Positions 16,285 to 24,900 of a stretch of DNA of 33,229 nucleotides are shown here, piece after piece. This DNA comes from Myxococcota bacterium. Lineage in GTDB: Bacteria > Myxococcota_A > Polyangia > JAAYKL01. A model generated the notes under the pieces. That model was not told where the DNA came from. It ran no database searches and saw only the letters and a list, made by a program, of their open reading frames with translations. The DNA is taken from assembly GCA_025453525.1 (NCBI GenBank), contig JALOQD010000061.1, positions 1 through 33,229 of the forward strand, given 5' to 3'. The first letter of the stretch is position 1. Every line of letters begins with the position of its first letter. Position numbers and translations under genes: made by a program.

Positions 16285-18696
16285 CTAGTGGTGAGCGATG
16301 AGGACCTCGCGTTTGTTCTGGTGGTTCGCTGGACCCACGACTCCATCCTTCTCCATGATCTCCACGATGCGCGCGGCCCGATTGTACCCGATGCGCAGCC
16401 TACGCTGCAGCATGGAGATGGAGCAGAAGCCGGATTCGGCCACGATGGCGACCGCCTGGTCATAGACCTCGTCCTTTTCCGTGGCGTCTATCTCCAATGC
16501 GCCTTCGTCGTCCCTTGGGCGGAGGATTTCTTCGTCGTAACGGGGGGCTCCCTGGGCTTTGAGGAAGGTGGTGATGTCGTGGATCTCCTCGTCGGCGACG
16601 TAGGCTCCGTGCACGCGGAGCAGGTCCGAGGTGCCGGGCGGCAGCACGAGCATGTCGCCCATGCCCAAAAGGTTCTCTGCGCCGTTGCAGCCCAGGATGG
16701 TTCGCGAGTCGTGGTTCGAGGACACGCGGAAGCTGAGGCGACTGGGGAAGTTGGCCTTGATGAGACCCGTGATGACGTCCACGGACGGCCTTTGGGTCGC
16801 TACGATGAGGTGAATGCCGGCAGCCCGAGCCTTTTGGGCCAACCGCGCGATGGAGATCTCCACGTCCTTGGCCGCCACCATCATGAGATCTGCCAACTCG
16901 TCGATGACAATCACGATGAGTGGCAGCTTCTCGAGCGGCTCGGGGTTGTCCGCTGCGTCGGCCACCACGATGACCTGCTCATCCTGGATCGCAAACGAGG
17001 TTCGCTGGGCCGCGGCTTCTCTCTCCTGGGGCGTGCGCGCGGCGTGTTGTTCCTTGAGGCGCGCGACCTTGGCGTTGTAACCCTCGAGGTTGCGCATCTG
17101 CAGTTGCGCGAACAGGCCGTAGCGGCGCTCCATCTCGTCCACCGCCCATTTGAGGGCCAGACAGGCCTTGCTCATGTCCGAGACCACCGGCAACAAGAGG
17201 TGCGGGATCCCTTCGTAGACGCCCATCTCCACCATCTTCGGGTCGATGAGCAAGAGGCGCAAATCGTCGGGCGTATGGCGGAACAGCAGGCTCAGCAGCA
17301 TCGCGTTGAGCGAGACCGACTTGCCCGAGCCGGTGGTGCCGGCGATGAGCAGGTGCGGCATCTTGGCCAGATCCACGAGCTTGGTCGCGCCGCCGATGTC
17401 CTTGCCCAGGGCCATGGGCAACTTGAGCGAGGGCTTGCTGAAGCTCTCGTCGATGAGGAGCTCGCGCAAGTACACGGTTTCGCGGCTGAGGTTGGGCAGC
17501 TCGAAACCCACGGCGTTCTTGCCTGGGATGGGCGCGACCACGCGGACTCGCAACACCTCCAGCGCCATGGCGAGCTCACTGGACAGGCTTTCGATCTTCG
17601 AGAGCTTGGTTCCAGAGCGCGGCTGGAACTCGTACATGGTGACCACAGGTCCAGGGTGGATCTCCTTGACCTCGCCGAACACGTTGAAGTCGGCCAGAAT
17701 GCTCACCAGCTTGTCGGCCTGGGCCCGCAGGAGCTTTTCGTCGATTTCGTTCTCGCCCGTAGGCGGAGGAGGAAGGCGCAGCAGCTCGAGGCCTGGCAAT
17801 TGGAATTGGCCGGGGAGAGGAGAAGTAGAGATGGCGAGGTCTGGGCGCTCTTCTTTCTTTCGGGGCGCCTTGGTATCGAGGCGCTTCTTCACGATTTTGG
17901 GCTCTGAGCTGGTCCCTGGCATGGTCTTTGGCAGGGTCGGCTCACTCGAGAGCGCTGTTTCGAACGAGGCATCGGCCAGCGCGGGTGATTCTCGCTCATG
18001 CCTTTGCTCTTTTGCCTTTGTGGACCGCGGCTTGGGGGTCTCGTCGATTTCGTATTCCTCACGCCAGGCGCGGACGATGCGAAAGACCTGACGGCCCCCG
18101 GCTCGCAGCAGGGATCGGCCATGCGAGAAGCCCAGCTCCATCGTCCGCGACAAGGAAACGTCGGTCGCGACGACCAAGGTCGCGACGATGCCGCCGAGGC
18201 ACACGAGCAAGGTGCCAGTGACCGAGAGGAGACTCAGCAGGATCTCTCCGGCGACTTCACCGAACAGGCCACCTGGGAGATGTCCGCCGTGCAGGGCGTG
18301 CTCGCGCAGCAGGGTGTGCAGGACGATGCTCGAGAGCACGACGAGGAGGAACGACGAGATGATGCCGAGCAGGCGGGCCTTGCCAAAGCGCGGCAAGAGC
18401 AGGCTCGCCGCAGCGGCAAAGAGAGAGAGAGCTAGAAGATAAGCCGACAGCCCGAACAGTGAGAGCATGGAAAAGGCGAGCCAATCGCCCATGACTCCGA
18501 TGATGTTTCCGCCGATGAGCGGTGCGCCGTCTGGACCCATGCCGTCATAGGAGACAAGGGAAAGCAACAACAGCACAGCGCCGAGACCCAGCCCAAGGCC
18601 CAGGAGCTCAGCGCCGCGGGAGGGCTTTTCGCAAGACAGGTCGCCGCTCGTCGTCGTCGGCAGAGAATCGCTGGTCGATGTGGTGGGTCTTGGCAT
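16285..18696 (-). CDS. ftsK: DNA translocase FtsK/SpoIIIE
   Basis: An 803-residue FtsK-family motor, which pumps double-stranded DNA at the division septum and helps resolve chromosome dimers. Four membrane segments lie within about residues 30-185. A low-complexity basic linker (about 210-310) leads to the alpha/beta motor domains: Walker A GTTGSGKS at 453-460 (K459) and Walker B VIVIDEL with D599 and E600. VATQRPSVDVITG follows, as in the family. The C-terminal 65 residues (QAVAIVAESGFCSISMLQRR...) form the gamma winged helix that reads FtsK-orienting sequences. The start is set by AGGAG (18709-18705), eight bases upstream of ATG 18696; the frame is open for another 47 codons but without family character. 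The gene is divergent from a small membrane protein. Confidence 0.96.
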   Translation of the reverse strand: MPRPTTSTSDSLPTTTSGDLSCEKPSRGAELLGLGLGLGAVLLLLSLVSYDGMGPDGAPLIGGNIIGVMGDWLAFSMLSLFGLSAYLLALSLFAAAASLLLPRFGKARLLGIISSFLLVVLSSIVLHTLLREHALHGGHLPGGLFGEVAGEILLSLLSVTGTLLVCLGGIVATLVVATDVSLSRTMELGFSHGRSLLRAGGRQVFRIVRAWREEYEIDETPKPRSTKAKEQRHERESPALADASFETALSSEPTLPKTMPGTSSEPKIVKKRLDTKAPRKKEERPDLAISTSPLPGQFQLPGLELLRLPPPPTGENEIDEKLLRAQADKLVSILADFNVFGEVKEIHPGPVVTMYEFQPRSGTKLSKIESLSSELAMALEVLRVRVVAPIPGKNAVGFELPNLSRETVYLRELLIDESFSKPSLKLPMALGKDIGGATKLVDLAKMPHLLIAGTTGSGKSVSLNAMLLSLLFRHTPDDLRLLLIDPKMVEMGVYEGIPHLLLPVVSDMSKACLALKWAVDEMERRYGLFAQLQMRNLEGYNAKVARLKEQHAARTPQEREAAAQRTSFAIQDEQVIVVADAADNPEPLEKLPLIVIVIDELADLMMVAAKDVEISIARLAQKARAAGIHLIVATQRPSVDVITGLIKANFPSRLSFRVSSNHDSRTILGCNGAENLLGMGDMLVLPPGTSDLLRVHGAYVADEEIHDITTFLKAQGAPRYDEEILRPRDDEGALEIDATEKDEVYDQAVAIVAESGFCSISMLQRRLRIGYNRAARIVEIMEKDGVVGPANHQNKREVLIAHH

Positions 18697-18829
18697 ATTG
18701 AAAGCTCCTACATGTACGATATATGAATACCTGCGATGGAACGATTTGTCAAAAGAGCTGTTGCCATGCCATGGTGCCTTTGAAAATCCGGCCCGATTGG
18801 GCTCACAAGGCGCCCAAAGGACGCAATCG
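18697..18829. promoter_or_regulatory. Divergent promoter region of ftsK and small membrane protein
   Basis: This 133-bp gap holds Shine-Dalgarno sites for both directions (AGGAG at 18709-18705 on the minus strand; AAAGGA at 18816-18821 on the plus strand). The sequence near 18715-18735 is AT-rich. No confident core promoter could be called. Confidence 0.4.
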
Positions 18830-19225
18830 ATGAGCAAAGACTACGTCACCGCAGGATCTCTAGCCGCGTTCGCGGCGCTCGCCTGCATCGCAGAGGCCAG
18901 GGTGTTTCCCTTGGCTGCCCTGCCGATTTTGGGCGTTTGCCTGCTTGCGGTGTTCTACACCCTCGCGCGGCTTCGCAGCGCAGTGGATGAGCAACGAGGG
19001 GACATCGGTCCTAGCCGACCCAAGGCCATGGCCGCGTTGTGGTACGGACTGTCCATTCTGCTGGGGGCTTCTCTTGTCCGGGATCCTTTTGGGGATTGGC
19101 TCGCTGGCGGGTTCTCTTCGGTGACGACCCTGTCCCTCGTGCTGGGCGGGGTCGGGGTGCTGGTCATCGCTGCGGCGGTCTTTGGACTGCTCTACCTGCT
19201 GCGCAAAGCTCCCACAGGTCAGTAG
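18830..19225 (+). CDS. Small four-helix membrane protein, function unknown
   Basis: A 131-residue integral membrane protein. ATG 18830 is preceded by AAAGGA at a spacing of eight bases; the longer open frame upstream lacks coding character. Hydrophobic segments lie near residues 7-22, 26-45, 63-80 and 95-122, and the protein has short Arg-rich loops (LARLRSAVDEQRG, LLRKAP). I do not recognise the family. It is transcribed away from ftsK, and its last seven bases overlap the convergent end of the outer-membrane-type gene on the other strand. Confidence 0.75.
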   Translation: MSKDYVTAGSLAAFAALACIAEARVFPLAALPILGVCLLAVFYTLARLRSAVDEQRGDIGPSRPKAMAALWYGLSILLGASLVRDPFGDWLAGGFSSVTTLSLVLGGVGVLVIAAAVFGLLYLLRKAPTGQ

Positions 19226-19866
19226 GCCTTTTCTTCTGGCAGCTCGAGCTCGGCCTTGGGCAATCCCGTCCACCAGCCGAGCTCGAGGCCGATCCATCCG
19301 GCGAGGGAGGAGAAGCCCGCGGACGGACCAGCCTCGAGACCAAGGACTGGCGAAAGGGAAAAACCGCCCGAACGCTCGGGCGAGCGGCCGGGGAAAAAGT
19401 CATAGCCAATCGCGACCACGTAGGCCGCGCCGGTGCGGCCTGGGACGCTGGCCATTTTGTCCTTGCGGTCGAAGACATCGGTGAGGCCGAACCCCACGCC
19501 GACTCTCAGGAACGCGGGTTCCATGACAGGAATGGGGCGCACTTGAGCTTCCAGACCAAAGCGACCGAGCACCGCCCCCCGATTCGAGTCATACCCAGCG
19601 CCGGCCAAGACCGCGATACCCAGATCCAGGTAAGGGGTGACCGCCTGGCCCATGCGCAGGGCGCCGAGCGGCCCGCCCTGAGGTCCGAGCCAGCCGACGT
19701 CCTTGTCTTTGTGGCCCATGACCGTCCCGGCGAGGGACAGGGACAAGTAGTAGCCCTGGTGTGCCTTGGGCGGCGAGAGCTCCTGCGCACGGGCGTCATT
19801 CGAGGCGAGCCACAGCGCCCCCGAGACCGCGGCGACGATGGAGAAAATTCGCGACAGCCGCATCAT
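19219..19866 (-). CDS. Putative outer-membrane beta-barrel-like protein
   Basis: A 215-residue exported protein. Residues 1-28 form a Sec signal ending in an AxA-type site (NDARAQ). The mature part is rich in Gly, aromatic residues and alternating hydrophobic strands (GYYLSLSLAGTVMG, YLDLGIAVLAGAGYD, FLRVGVGFGLTDVFDR, AAYVVAIGYDFFPG), as in small eight- to ten-stranded outer-membrane proteins. Its C-terminus is Glu-rich and lacks the usual final Phe, so a barrel is likely but not certain. It is the last gene of the TonB operon, starting directly after the receptor stop codon with GGAGAG upstream, which suggests a role alongside the receptor. Confidence 0.78.
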   Translation of the reverse strand: MMRLSRIFSIVAAVSGALWLASNDARAQELSPPKAHQGYYLSLSLAGTVMGHKDKDVGWLGPQGGPLGALRMGQAVTPYLDLGIAVLAGAGYDSNRGAVLGRFGLEAQVRPIPVMEPAFLRVGVGFGLTDVFDRKDKMASVPGRTGAAYVVAIGYDFFPGRSPERSGGFSLSPVLGLEAGPSAGFSSLAGWIGLELGWWTGLPKAELELPEEKAY

Positions 19867-22551
19867 CTAAAACTCTCCTTTGAGGCCGAGCACCGGAATG
19901 AGCGGCAGGCCCTGCCGGACGCCCTTCTTCGAGTAGTCGAAGTTGTAGACATACCCTTCTGTGTTGGCGCGGTTATAGACATTCTGTATGTCGAGGTACG
20001 CCGTGAGGATCCATCGCTCATAGATCCACCGTTTGTCCGCGCGCAAATCGAGTTGGTGGAACATGGGCAGGCGCTCTGAGTTGGCCCTGCCGACGATGGG
20101 TGCGTACGAGCTGTCGTCCACCATGTACACACCGCCCACGAACGGTGTCGTGGGACGCCCGCTCACTAGGCGGAAGCGCGCGCCCACGCTCCAGTTGCGT
20201 GGCAGATCGTAGGTGCCTACGGCCGTGAGGATGTGGGTTTGATCGAAGTCGAAGAGACGCCACCCGTTTTGGCCTGGATCTCGACGCTCGGAGCGGCTGA
20301 CTGTGTACGCGATCCAGCCCGAGAAGTTCTTGTACGGCTCGTGCCGAATCATGAGTTCGAGACCATAGACGCGGCCGACGCCGTCGTTGTTGAACTTTTC
20401 TGGCACAGCCTGGCCATCGACGAAGTTCACCTCGTCGCTGCGCGCCACGAGATGGTCGAGGCTCTTGTAGAAGCCGGTGGCGTCCAACACCAAGTGGGGC
20501 AGGGGTCGATACTCCGCGCCCAAGGAATAGTGGGTCGCGCGTTCGAGCCAAAGGTCGGGGTTGCCGAAAGTGTTGTCGGTCTCGTCGAACGAAGGCTCTT
20601 GATAGAATTGACCGACGCCTCCCTTGAGCGTCCACTCATCGGAGAGCAGCAGGCGCGCCGAAAGGCGTGGGGCGAGCGCGCTGGCATCCACCCTCGAGAA
20701 GTAGTCAAAGCGCAAGCCAGGCACGAGAAGAAGGCGCTTCCACAGCGTGGCCTCGGCTTCGACGAAGCCTCCTGCGGAGTGGTACAGCTCGTTTTTGCCC
20801 TCGTCGAGCTGAGTGGTGGAAAAGTCGACGCCGCCGCTGGTTTCGCCTTCTTTGTCCGTCTTGGGAAACGCGATGCGCGAGTCGGTCGCCGAGAGCTGGT
20901 AGTCCACCCCGACGCGCAGCGTCAGGGCGTCGCTCGCCTGGTACGTCAAGGTATCGCGCACTTGTCCTAGGTAGGTGTTCAGGTCGAAGAAGAGCTGCTC
21001 TCCCAGCCCGAAGTTGACCCAGTTGCGCCCGCCGGACACGCGCAGATCATTGGTGAGCTTTTCGCTGGGCACGTACCGGTATTCGATCATGGTGCGGTAG
21101 AAGCTCGTCGAGGTGCTCGCATCGCTGGCAGCGAGGTCTGGACTGATGTCCGCCGGGTTCTCGAAGAGCAGCTTGAGCTTGTCGTCCGAGCCGAACACAA
21201 AGAGCATGAGCTCGTGACCAGGGCTCGGCTTCCAGCGCGCCAGGAATTGACCGTCGTAGTATCTCGGAGCTGTCACGAGATTGACCTGGGCACTGTCGGG
21301 AACGGCGAGACTGAGCACCCCGTCGATGTAGCTGCGCCTTCCGCCTATGGCCACGGCTGCGTTCTTGCCGATGGGCGCTTCGAGGTAGAGGGATGCATCG
21401 ATGAGGCTCACGTCGAGATATCCGCCGAGCTTGGGCGGCTGCAAACGCTTGAGCTGCACGTCGACGATGCCGCCCGTGGCTCGGCTGTACTGGGCCGAGA
21501 AGTTGCCGGGGTAGAAGTCGATGCGCTCGAGCATGGGGTTCGGGATCACCGAGCGCAGACCGCCGAAGTGATAGAGGATGGGCACGTCCACGCCGTCCAC
21601 CACGATCTCGCTGTCTTCGGGCGCTGACCCGCGTATGACCAGCAACGAGGGCCCAGCGGTGCGGGCCACGCCCGGGAGATTCTGAATGACATTCAGCACG
21701 TCTCCAAAGGTGCCGGGGATGCGTTCGGCTTCGCGCACCGACAGCGTGGTGCGGCTCACTTCCTTGCGCACCGGAAGACCCTCGATGAGCACGTCGTAGG
21801 GGTTGTAGGAGCCGCGTTCGGCGTAATAGGTGGCCTCGACCTTTTCGTTCTCGTTGATGGTCTCCCTGGTGCGCACTGGGAAATGCCCAGTGGCGTCGGC
21901 ATAGAGCTTCCATTCACCGGGCTCTAGGTCGAAGAACTCGAACGCCCCTTTTTCGTCCGTGACATCCTGATACGCTTGCTGGGTGTCGTCCTTGCCGCGG
22001 AAGACGACCACTGTCACGCCGGAAAGCGGTAGGCGAGTGCCGCGCTCCTTGAGCGTGCCGACAAAGTTGGCGATGCCGGGCCTTTGTGCTGTCGGCGTGG
22101 ACGCGGTGCCGGGGCCTTCCTGGGACGGTTGCTGGCTGCCGGGTTCCGGTCCGGGCACTGACAAAGCGAAGTTCGTTCGATAGGTGATGGTCACGGGCAC
22201 AGCGATGCCGTTTTCGGTCGCGGGCTCGAAGATGAATTGCTCGGCAGCAGCCACGGCAGCTTCGTCGAAGCCGTAACCCGTGGGACCAGCCGGCGTCAGA
22301 ATTCGAACGCCATCGACGGTGCCTGTTGCGGAAACGTCGATTTCGAGAACGACGTCCGCGGAAACACCGTCCGCCGCGGCCTTTTCCGGGTACTGCGCCT
22401 GCACGCCTCGAACCAAGGTCGGAGGAACTAGGGGGGCCTCGGCATCGGCATTGGGTTGCGAGACCGTGTCGCCCGGATTTTGCGCTTCGGCCTCGAGGGG
22501 CAGGACATACAAGGCCAAGAGCGCGAAGGAGAACAGGTATAAGCGTCTCAT
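19867..22551 (-). CDS. TonB-dependent receptor with N-terminal TonB-C-like and carboxypeptidase-regulatory domains
   Basis: An 894-residue outer-membrane receptor. Order: signal peptide (1-23, ending AEA-Q); a TonB C-terminal-like domain at about 43-130 (PPTLVRGVQAQYP..., VVLEIDVSATGTVDGVRIL, AAEQFIFEPA); a carboxypeptidase-regulatory-like beta-sandwich at 161-245; a plug at about 265-370 (LNVIQNLPGVAR, LLVIRGSAPEDSEIVVDG); then a 22-strand-type barrel ending in Phe (LGLKGEF). Such receptors import large or scarce substrates using energy from ExbB-ExbD-TonB, all encoded just upstream. A TonB-C-like domain on the receptor itself is an unusual addition and might interact with other receptors or with TonB. 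The start follows the lipoprotein stop by four bases. The ligand cannot be told from sequence. Confidence 0.93.
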   Translation of the reverse strand: MRRLYLFSFALLALYVLPLEAEAQNPGDTVSQPNADAEAPLVPPTLVRGVQAQYPEKAAADGVSADVVLEIDVSATGTVDGVRILTPAGPTGYGFDEAAVAAAEQFIFEPATENGIAVPVTITYRTNFALSVPGPEPGSQQPSQEGPGTASTPTAQRPGIANFVGTLKERGTRLPLSGVTVVVFRGKDDTQQAYQDVTDEKGAFEFFDLEPGEWKLYADATGHFPVRTRETINENEKVEATYYAERGSYNPYDVLIEGLPVRKEVSRTTLSVREAERIPGTFGDVLNVIQNLPGVARTAGPSLLVIRGSAPEDSEIVVDGVDVPILYHFGGLRSVIPNPMLERIDFYPGNFSAQYSRATGGIVDVQLKRLQPPKLGGYLDVSLIDASLYLEAPIGKNAAVAIGGRRSYIDGVLSLAVPDSAQVNLVTAPRYYDGQFLARWKPSPGHELMLFVFGSDDKLKLLFENPADISPDLAASDASTSTSFYRTMIEYRYVPSEKLTNDLRVSGGRNWVNFGLGEQLFFDLNTYLGQVRDTLTYQASDALTLRVGVDYQLSATDSRIAFPKTDKEGETSGGVDFSTTQLDEGKNELYHSAGGFVEAEATLWKRLLLVPGLRFDYFSRVDASALAPRLSARLLLSDEWTLKGGVGQFYQEPSFDETDNTFGNPDLWLERATHYSLGAEYRPLPHLVLDATGFYKSLDHLVARSDEVNFVDGQAVPEKFNNDGVGRVYGLELMIRHEPYKNFSGWIAYTVSRSERRDPGQNGWRLFDFDQTHILTAVGTYDLPRNWSVGARFRLVSGRPTTPFVGGVYMVDDSSYAPIVGRANSERLPMFHQLDLRADKRWIYERWILTAYLDIQNVYNRANTEGYVYNFDYSKKGVRQGLPLIPVLGLKGEF

Positions 22552-22555
22552 GGCG

Positions 22556-23494
22556 CTACTCCTTCACCGCAACGGTCCGCTGCGTCCAGGCCACTCCACC
22601 GCGCTCGTCCTGCAGCACCACGTAGAGCGTCGCTTCGGTCGGTGGGTCGATAGCGGAAATCGACCACTCGTTGTGCCGCAGCACGTCGAATCCCACCTGG
22701 CCGTCGATGAACGTGGTGCGCATGGATTGGGTGCTGCCGGCGGTGACGAACCAAGTGATGAAGAGCCGCTCGCGCTTTGGCTCTGGGTTGGGATCTTGGT
22801 CCGTGGCGGCGGGCGTGAACGTCTCGCTCGATGAGTCGGGAACGTCGACCTCGAGCTCATAGCGCTGACCAGCCTCGATGACCGCGAGTGCCGGGTCTGC
22901 TAGGTCGATCCATTCGTCATCTTTGGTCGAGCGAGCTTTGACCGAGTCGATCTGTGGGTTCATCGAGGCAGCTTCGACCTTGAGCAGCAACCCGAGATCC
23001 TTCATGGCGGTCACGGTTTCGCCGCCTGCCTCGACCTTGAGGATGACCGACGACTTAATCGTCTCTCCACAACTCGGGCTAAGGCCCATGCTCGCGCTCG
23101 CTTGGCCGAGCAGGTTCTCACAGAGCAGCTTGAGCACAGGGCTGGGAAGGTCCAAAGTGAAGCGGGCGGTCGGCTCGTCGCCCAGGTCGAACGACGGGAC
23201 CAGGGCCGCGGCCGCTGGGTCGAGAGAAGACAGAGCCGTTGTGAGTTGTTCTTCGTCGAACAGGCACTCGTAGCCATTTTGGGCTGTCCCGAGCACTGGG
23301 CACCAACTCCACGAGTAGGTGACGGCTTCCCCTAGAGGGGCATGCACGAGGGCTTTGAGCTCGGCGGTCTGGGCTGTGCCGATGGCCGGAGGGTCGGACT
23401 GGATCGCCAGCACCCTGAGGCCCTCTACTTCGTTCATCGCCGGAAAGCTCTCAGAGCAGGCCGCCACGAGGCGGGTTGGGGCGTTGAGTATCAT
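22556..23494 (-). CDS. Putative lipoprotein between TonB and its receptor
   Basis: A 312-residue protein of no recognised family. A stop codon two codons upstream fixes the start at ATG 23494, with GAAGGAAGG as ribosome-binding site. The N-terminus is only twelve residues before LVAAC, a good lipobox with a very short hydrophobic core. After it, LRVLAIQSDPPAIG and ELKALVHAPLGEAVTYSWSWCP resemble the first Ig-like strands seen in many myxobacterial lipoproteins (from memory of the style, not a named family). The rest is beta-rich with four further Cys. It lies in the operon between tonB and the receptor, so a surface partner or substrate-binding accessory of the receptor is the natural guess. 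Confidence 0.75.
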   Translation of the reverse strand: MILNAPTRLVAACSESFPAMNEVEGLRVLAIQSDPPAIGTAQTAELKALVHAPLGEAVTYSWSWCPVLGTAQNGYECLFDEEQLTTALSSLDPAAAALVPSFDLGDEPTARFTLDLPSPVLKLLCENLLGQASASMGLSPSCGETIKSSVILKVEAGGETVTAMKDLGLLLKVEAASMNPQIDSVKARSTKDDEWIDLADPALAVIEAGQRYELEVDVPDSSSETFTPAATDQDPNPEPKRERLFITWFVTAGSTQSMRTTFIDGQVGFDVLRHNEWSISAIDPPTEATLYVVLQDERGGVAWTQRTVAVKE

Positions 23495-23509
23495 CTGTTA
23501 TTCCTTCCT

Positions 23510-24472
23510 TCACGCATCCTTGAGCCGGAAGCGATACGTGTATTCGAGCACGAAGTCCACGGCTTCGCCGCTGCGGCGCGCCGGAGCAAAGCGTTCACTC
23601 ATCGCGGCGCGCCTCGCAGCAGTGTCGAACTCGTCATGACCAGAGCTGCGCACCACATCGACGGTCGAGACACTCCCATCCTCCATGATGTGGATGCGCA
23701 CGACGACGTCGCCCTCTACGCCTCTGGCCATGAGAAGCGTCGGGTACTGTAGGTCGATTTGAGACAGACGTCGAGGCTTCTCCAGCTTGCCTGTGGTGGG
23801 CACGAAGGTCGCCACTTCGTTGCTCGGGCTCATGGTCGAGGGGCCGCCCACTCGCGGTCCAGCCTCGTTCTTGTCTGCAGCCACCTTTTCAGTCTGGCCC
23901 ATTCGCGTGTTGCCCACGGCATAGGCCGGACCTCCACCCTGGGCGGTGCTCTCGTAGGATAGACCCACGATGCGGCGGCGGGGTTGCTCCGAGGGCGGCA
24001 AAGGCGCATCCACGGGATCGGCCTGCGGCTCGGGTGCGGGTTCGACTTTTTTCGTCTTCTCTGGACGGGGCCGCTGCGGCAGGGGCTGCGGCATCGGAGG
24101 CGGCGCCTCGGGTTTGAGCTCCACGGGTTCGATCTCGGGAGCTTCGATGGGCTTTATGATTTCGCGGATCGTTACGATTTCCCGTTCAACGGTGGATCGG
24201 TTCTTCTCTCCTCCGGTTCCCACGACCAGCGCGAAGGCGCCCACTGCGAGGTGAATCGCCACGGAAAACCCCAAAACGGCTAGGGCTCGCCCATTTTCGC
24301 CGCGCTTGGACTGGCGAACCGGGGTGTTGGTGCGGACGACCGGTCGAACCACAGAGGCCGCATTGCGCTGGCGCTGTGCCGCGCGCTTTGCAACCGCCTT
24401 GCTCCGAACGCTAGGTCGGACCACGGAGGCTACCTCGTCGCGTTTGGTCGATATTTCGTGGTCGCTGGGCAT
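23510..24472 (-). CDS. tonB: Energy transducer TonB
   Basis: A 320-residue TonB protein that carries proton-motive energy from ExbB-ExbD to outer-membrane receptors. The ATG at 24472 has GAGG five bases upstream; an earlier ATG (24499) would overlap exbD. Residues 1-60 form an unusually long, basic cytoplasmic region with a duplicated ASVVRPxVR element. The membrane segment is at 63-85 and holds the SxxxH signature (S70, H74) needed for coupling to ExbB. A Pro/Glu/Lys-rich periplasmic spacer follows (about 95-160). The TonB-C domain is at about 228-320 (YPTLLMARGVEGDVVVRIHI, VRSSGHDEFDTAA, FVLEYTYRF). Gene order exbB-exbD-tonB-lipoprotein-receptor supports one transcript. Confidence 0.93.
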   Translation of the reverse strand: MPSDHEISTKRDEVASVVRPSVRSKAVAKRAAQRQRNAASVVRPVVRTNTPVRQSKRGENGRALAVLGFSVAIHLAVGAFALVVGTGGEKNRSTVEREIVTIREIIKPIEAPEIEPVELKPEAPPPMPQPLPQRPRPEKTKKVEPAPEPQADPVDAPLPPSEQPRRRIVGLSYESTAQGGGPAYAVGNTRMGQTEKVAADKNEAGPRVGGPSTMSPSNEVATFVPTTGKLEKPRRLSQIDLQYPTLLMARGVEGDVVVRIHIMEDGSVSTVDVVRSSGHDEFDTAARRAAMSERFAPARRSGEAVDFVLEYTYRFRLKDA

Positions 24473-24479
24473 GATGTCC

Positions 24480-24899
24480 TCACTTACTGGCGACTTCACG
24501 CTCGATGTTCAGCGCAAAGCTGCGCACGCCGCTGCTCTTGACCATGTCGATGACCTTCACCACTTCGCCGTAGGCGAGGCGCTTGTCGGCGGAGATCACG
24601 GCCTGGGTGTCTTTGTCTTTCTCGACGGCAACCCGGATTTGTTTTGCAATGTCGACAGCTGGCAGCTGCTGTCCATCGAGGAGCAGCTCGCCCTTGGCCG
24701 TGACGATGAGGTTCACGGTTGTCGTGACCGAGTCTCCGGCGCTCGCGGCCGTGGGCAGGTCCACCTTGATCGCGGCGCGGACGATCGCCGTGGAGGTGAC
24801 CATGAAGATGATGAGCAGCACGAGCACGATGTCGACAAACGGGATGATGTTGATCGAGGCGATGACGCCGCTGTCGTTGTTGTTGTTTTCGCCGTGCAT
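24480..24899 (-). CDS. exbD: Biopolymer transport protein ExbD
   Basis: A 139-residue ExbD. After a short Asn-rich N-terminus comes the single membrane helix with the essential aspartate (IIPFVDIVLVLLIIFM, D23), equivalent to the proton-carrying Asp of ExbD/TolR. The periplasmic part (NLIVTAKGELLLDGQQLP, AVISADKRLAYGEVVKVIDM) is typical. The ATG lies directly after the exbB stop, with GGGAGG upstream; the frame continues into exbB but has no meaning there. With ExbB it forms the motor that powers TonB. Confidence 0.95.
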   Translation of the reverse strand: MHGENNNNDSGVIASINIIPFVDIVLVLLIIFMVTSTAIVRAAIKVDLPTAASAGDSVTTTVNLIVTAKGELLLDGQQLPAVDIAKQIRVAVEKDKDTQAVISADKRLAYGEVVKVIDMVKSSGVRSFALNIEREVASK

Positions 24900-24900
24900 C

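Noticed and set aside
16288-17907. A 539-codon open frame on the plus strand opposite ftsK
   Set aside because: It is the antisense shadow of a well-conserved gene in high-GC DNA: low-complexity His/Glu/Asp/Arg composition and no ribosome-binding site.
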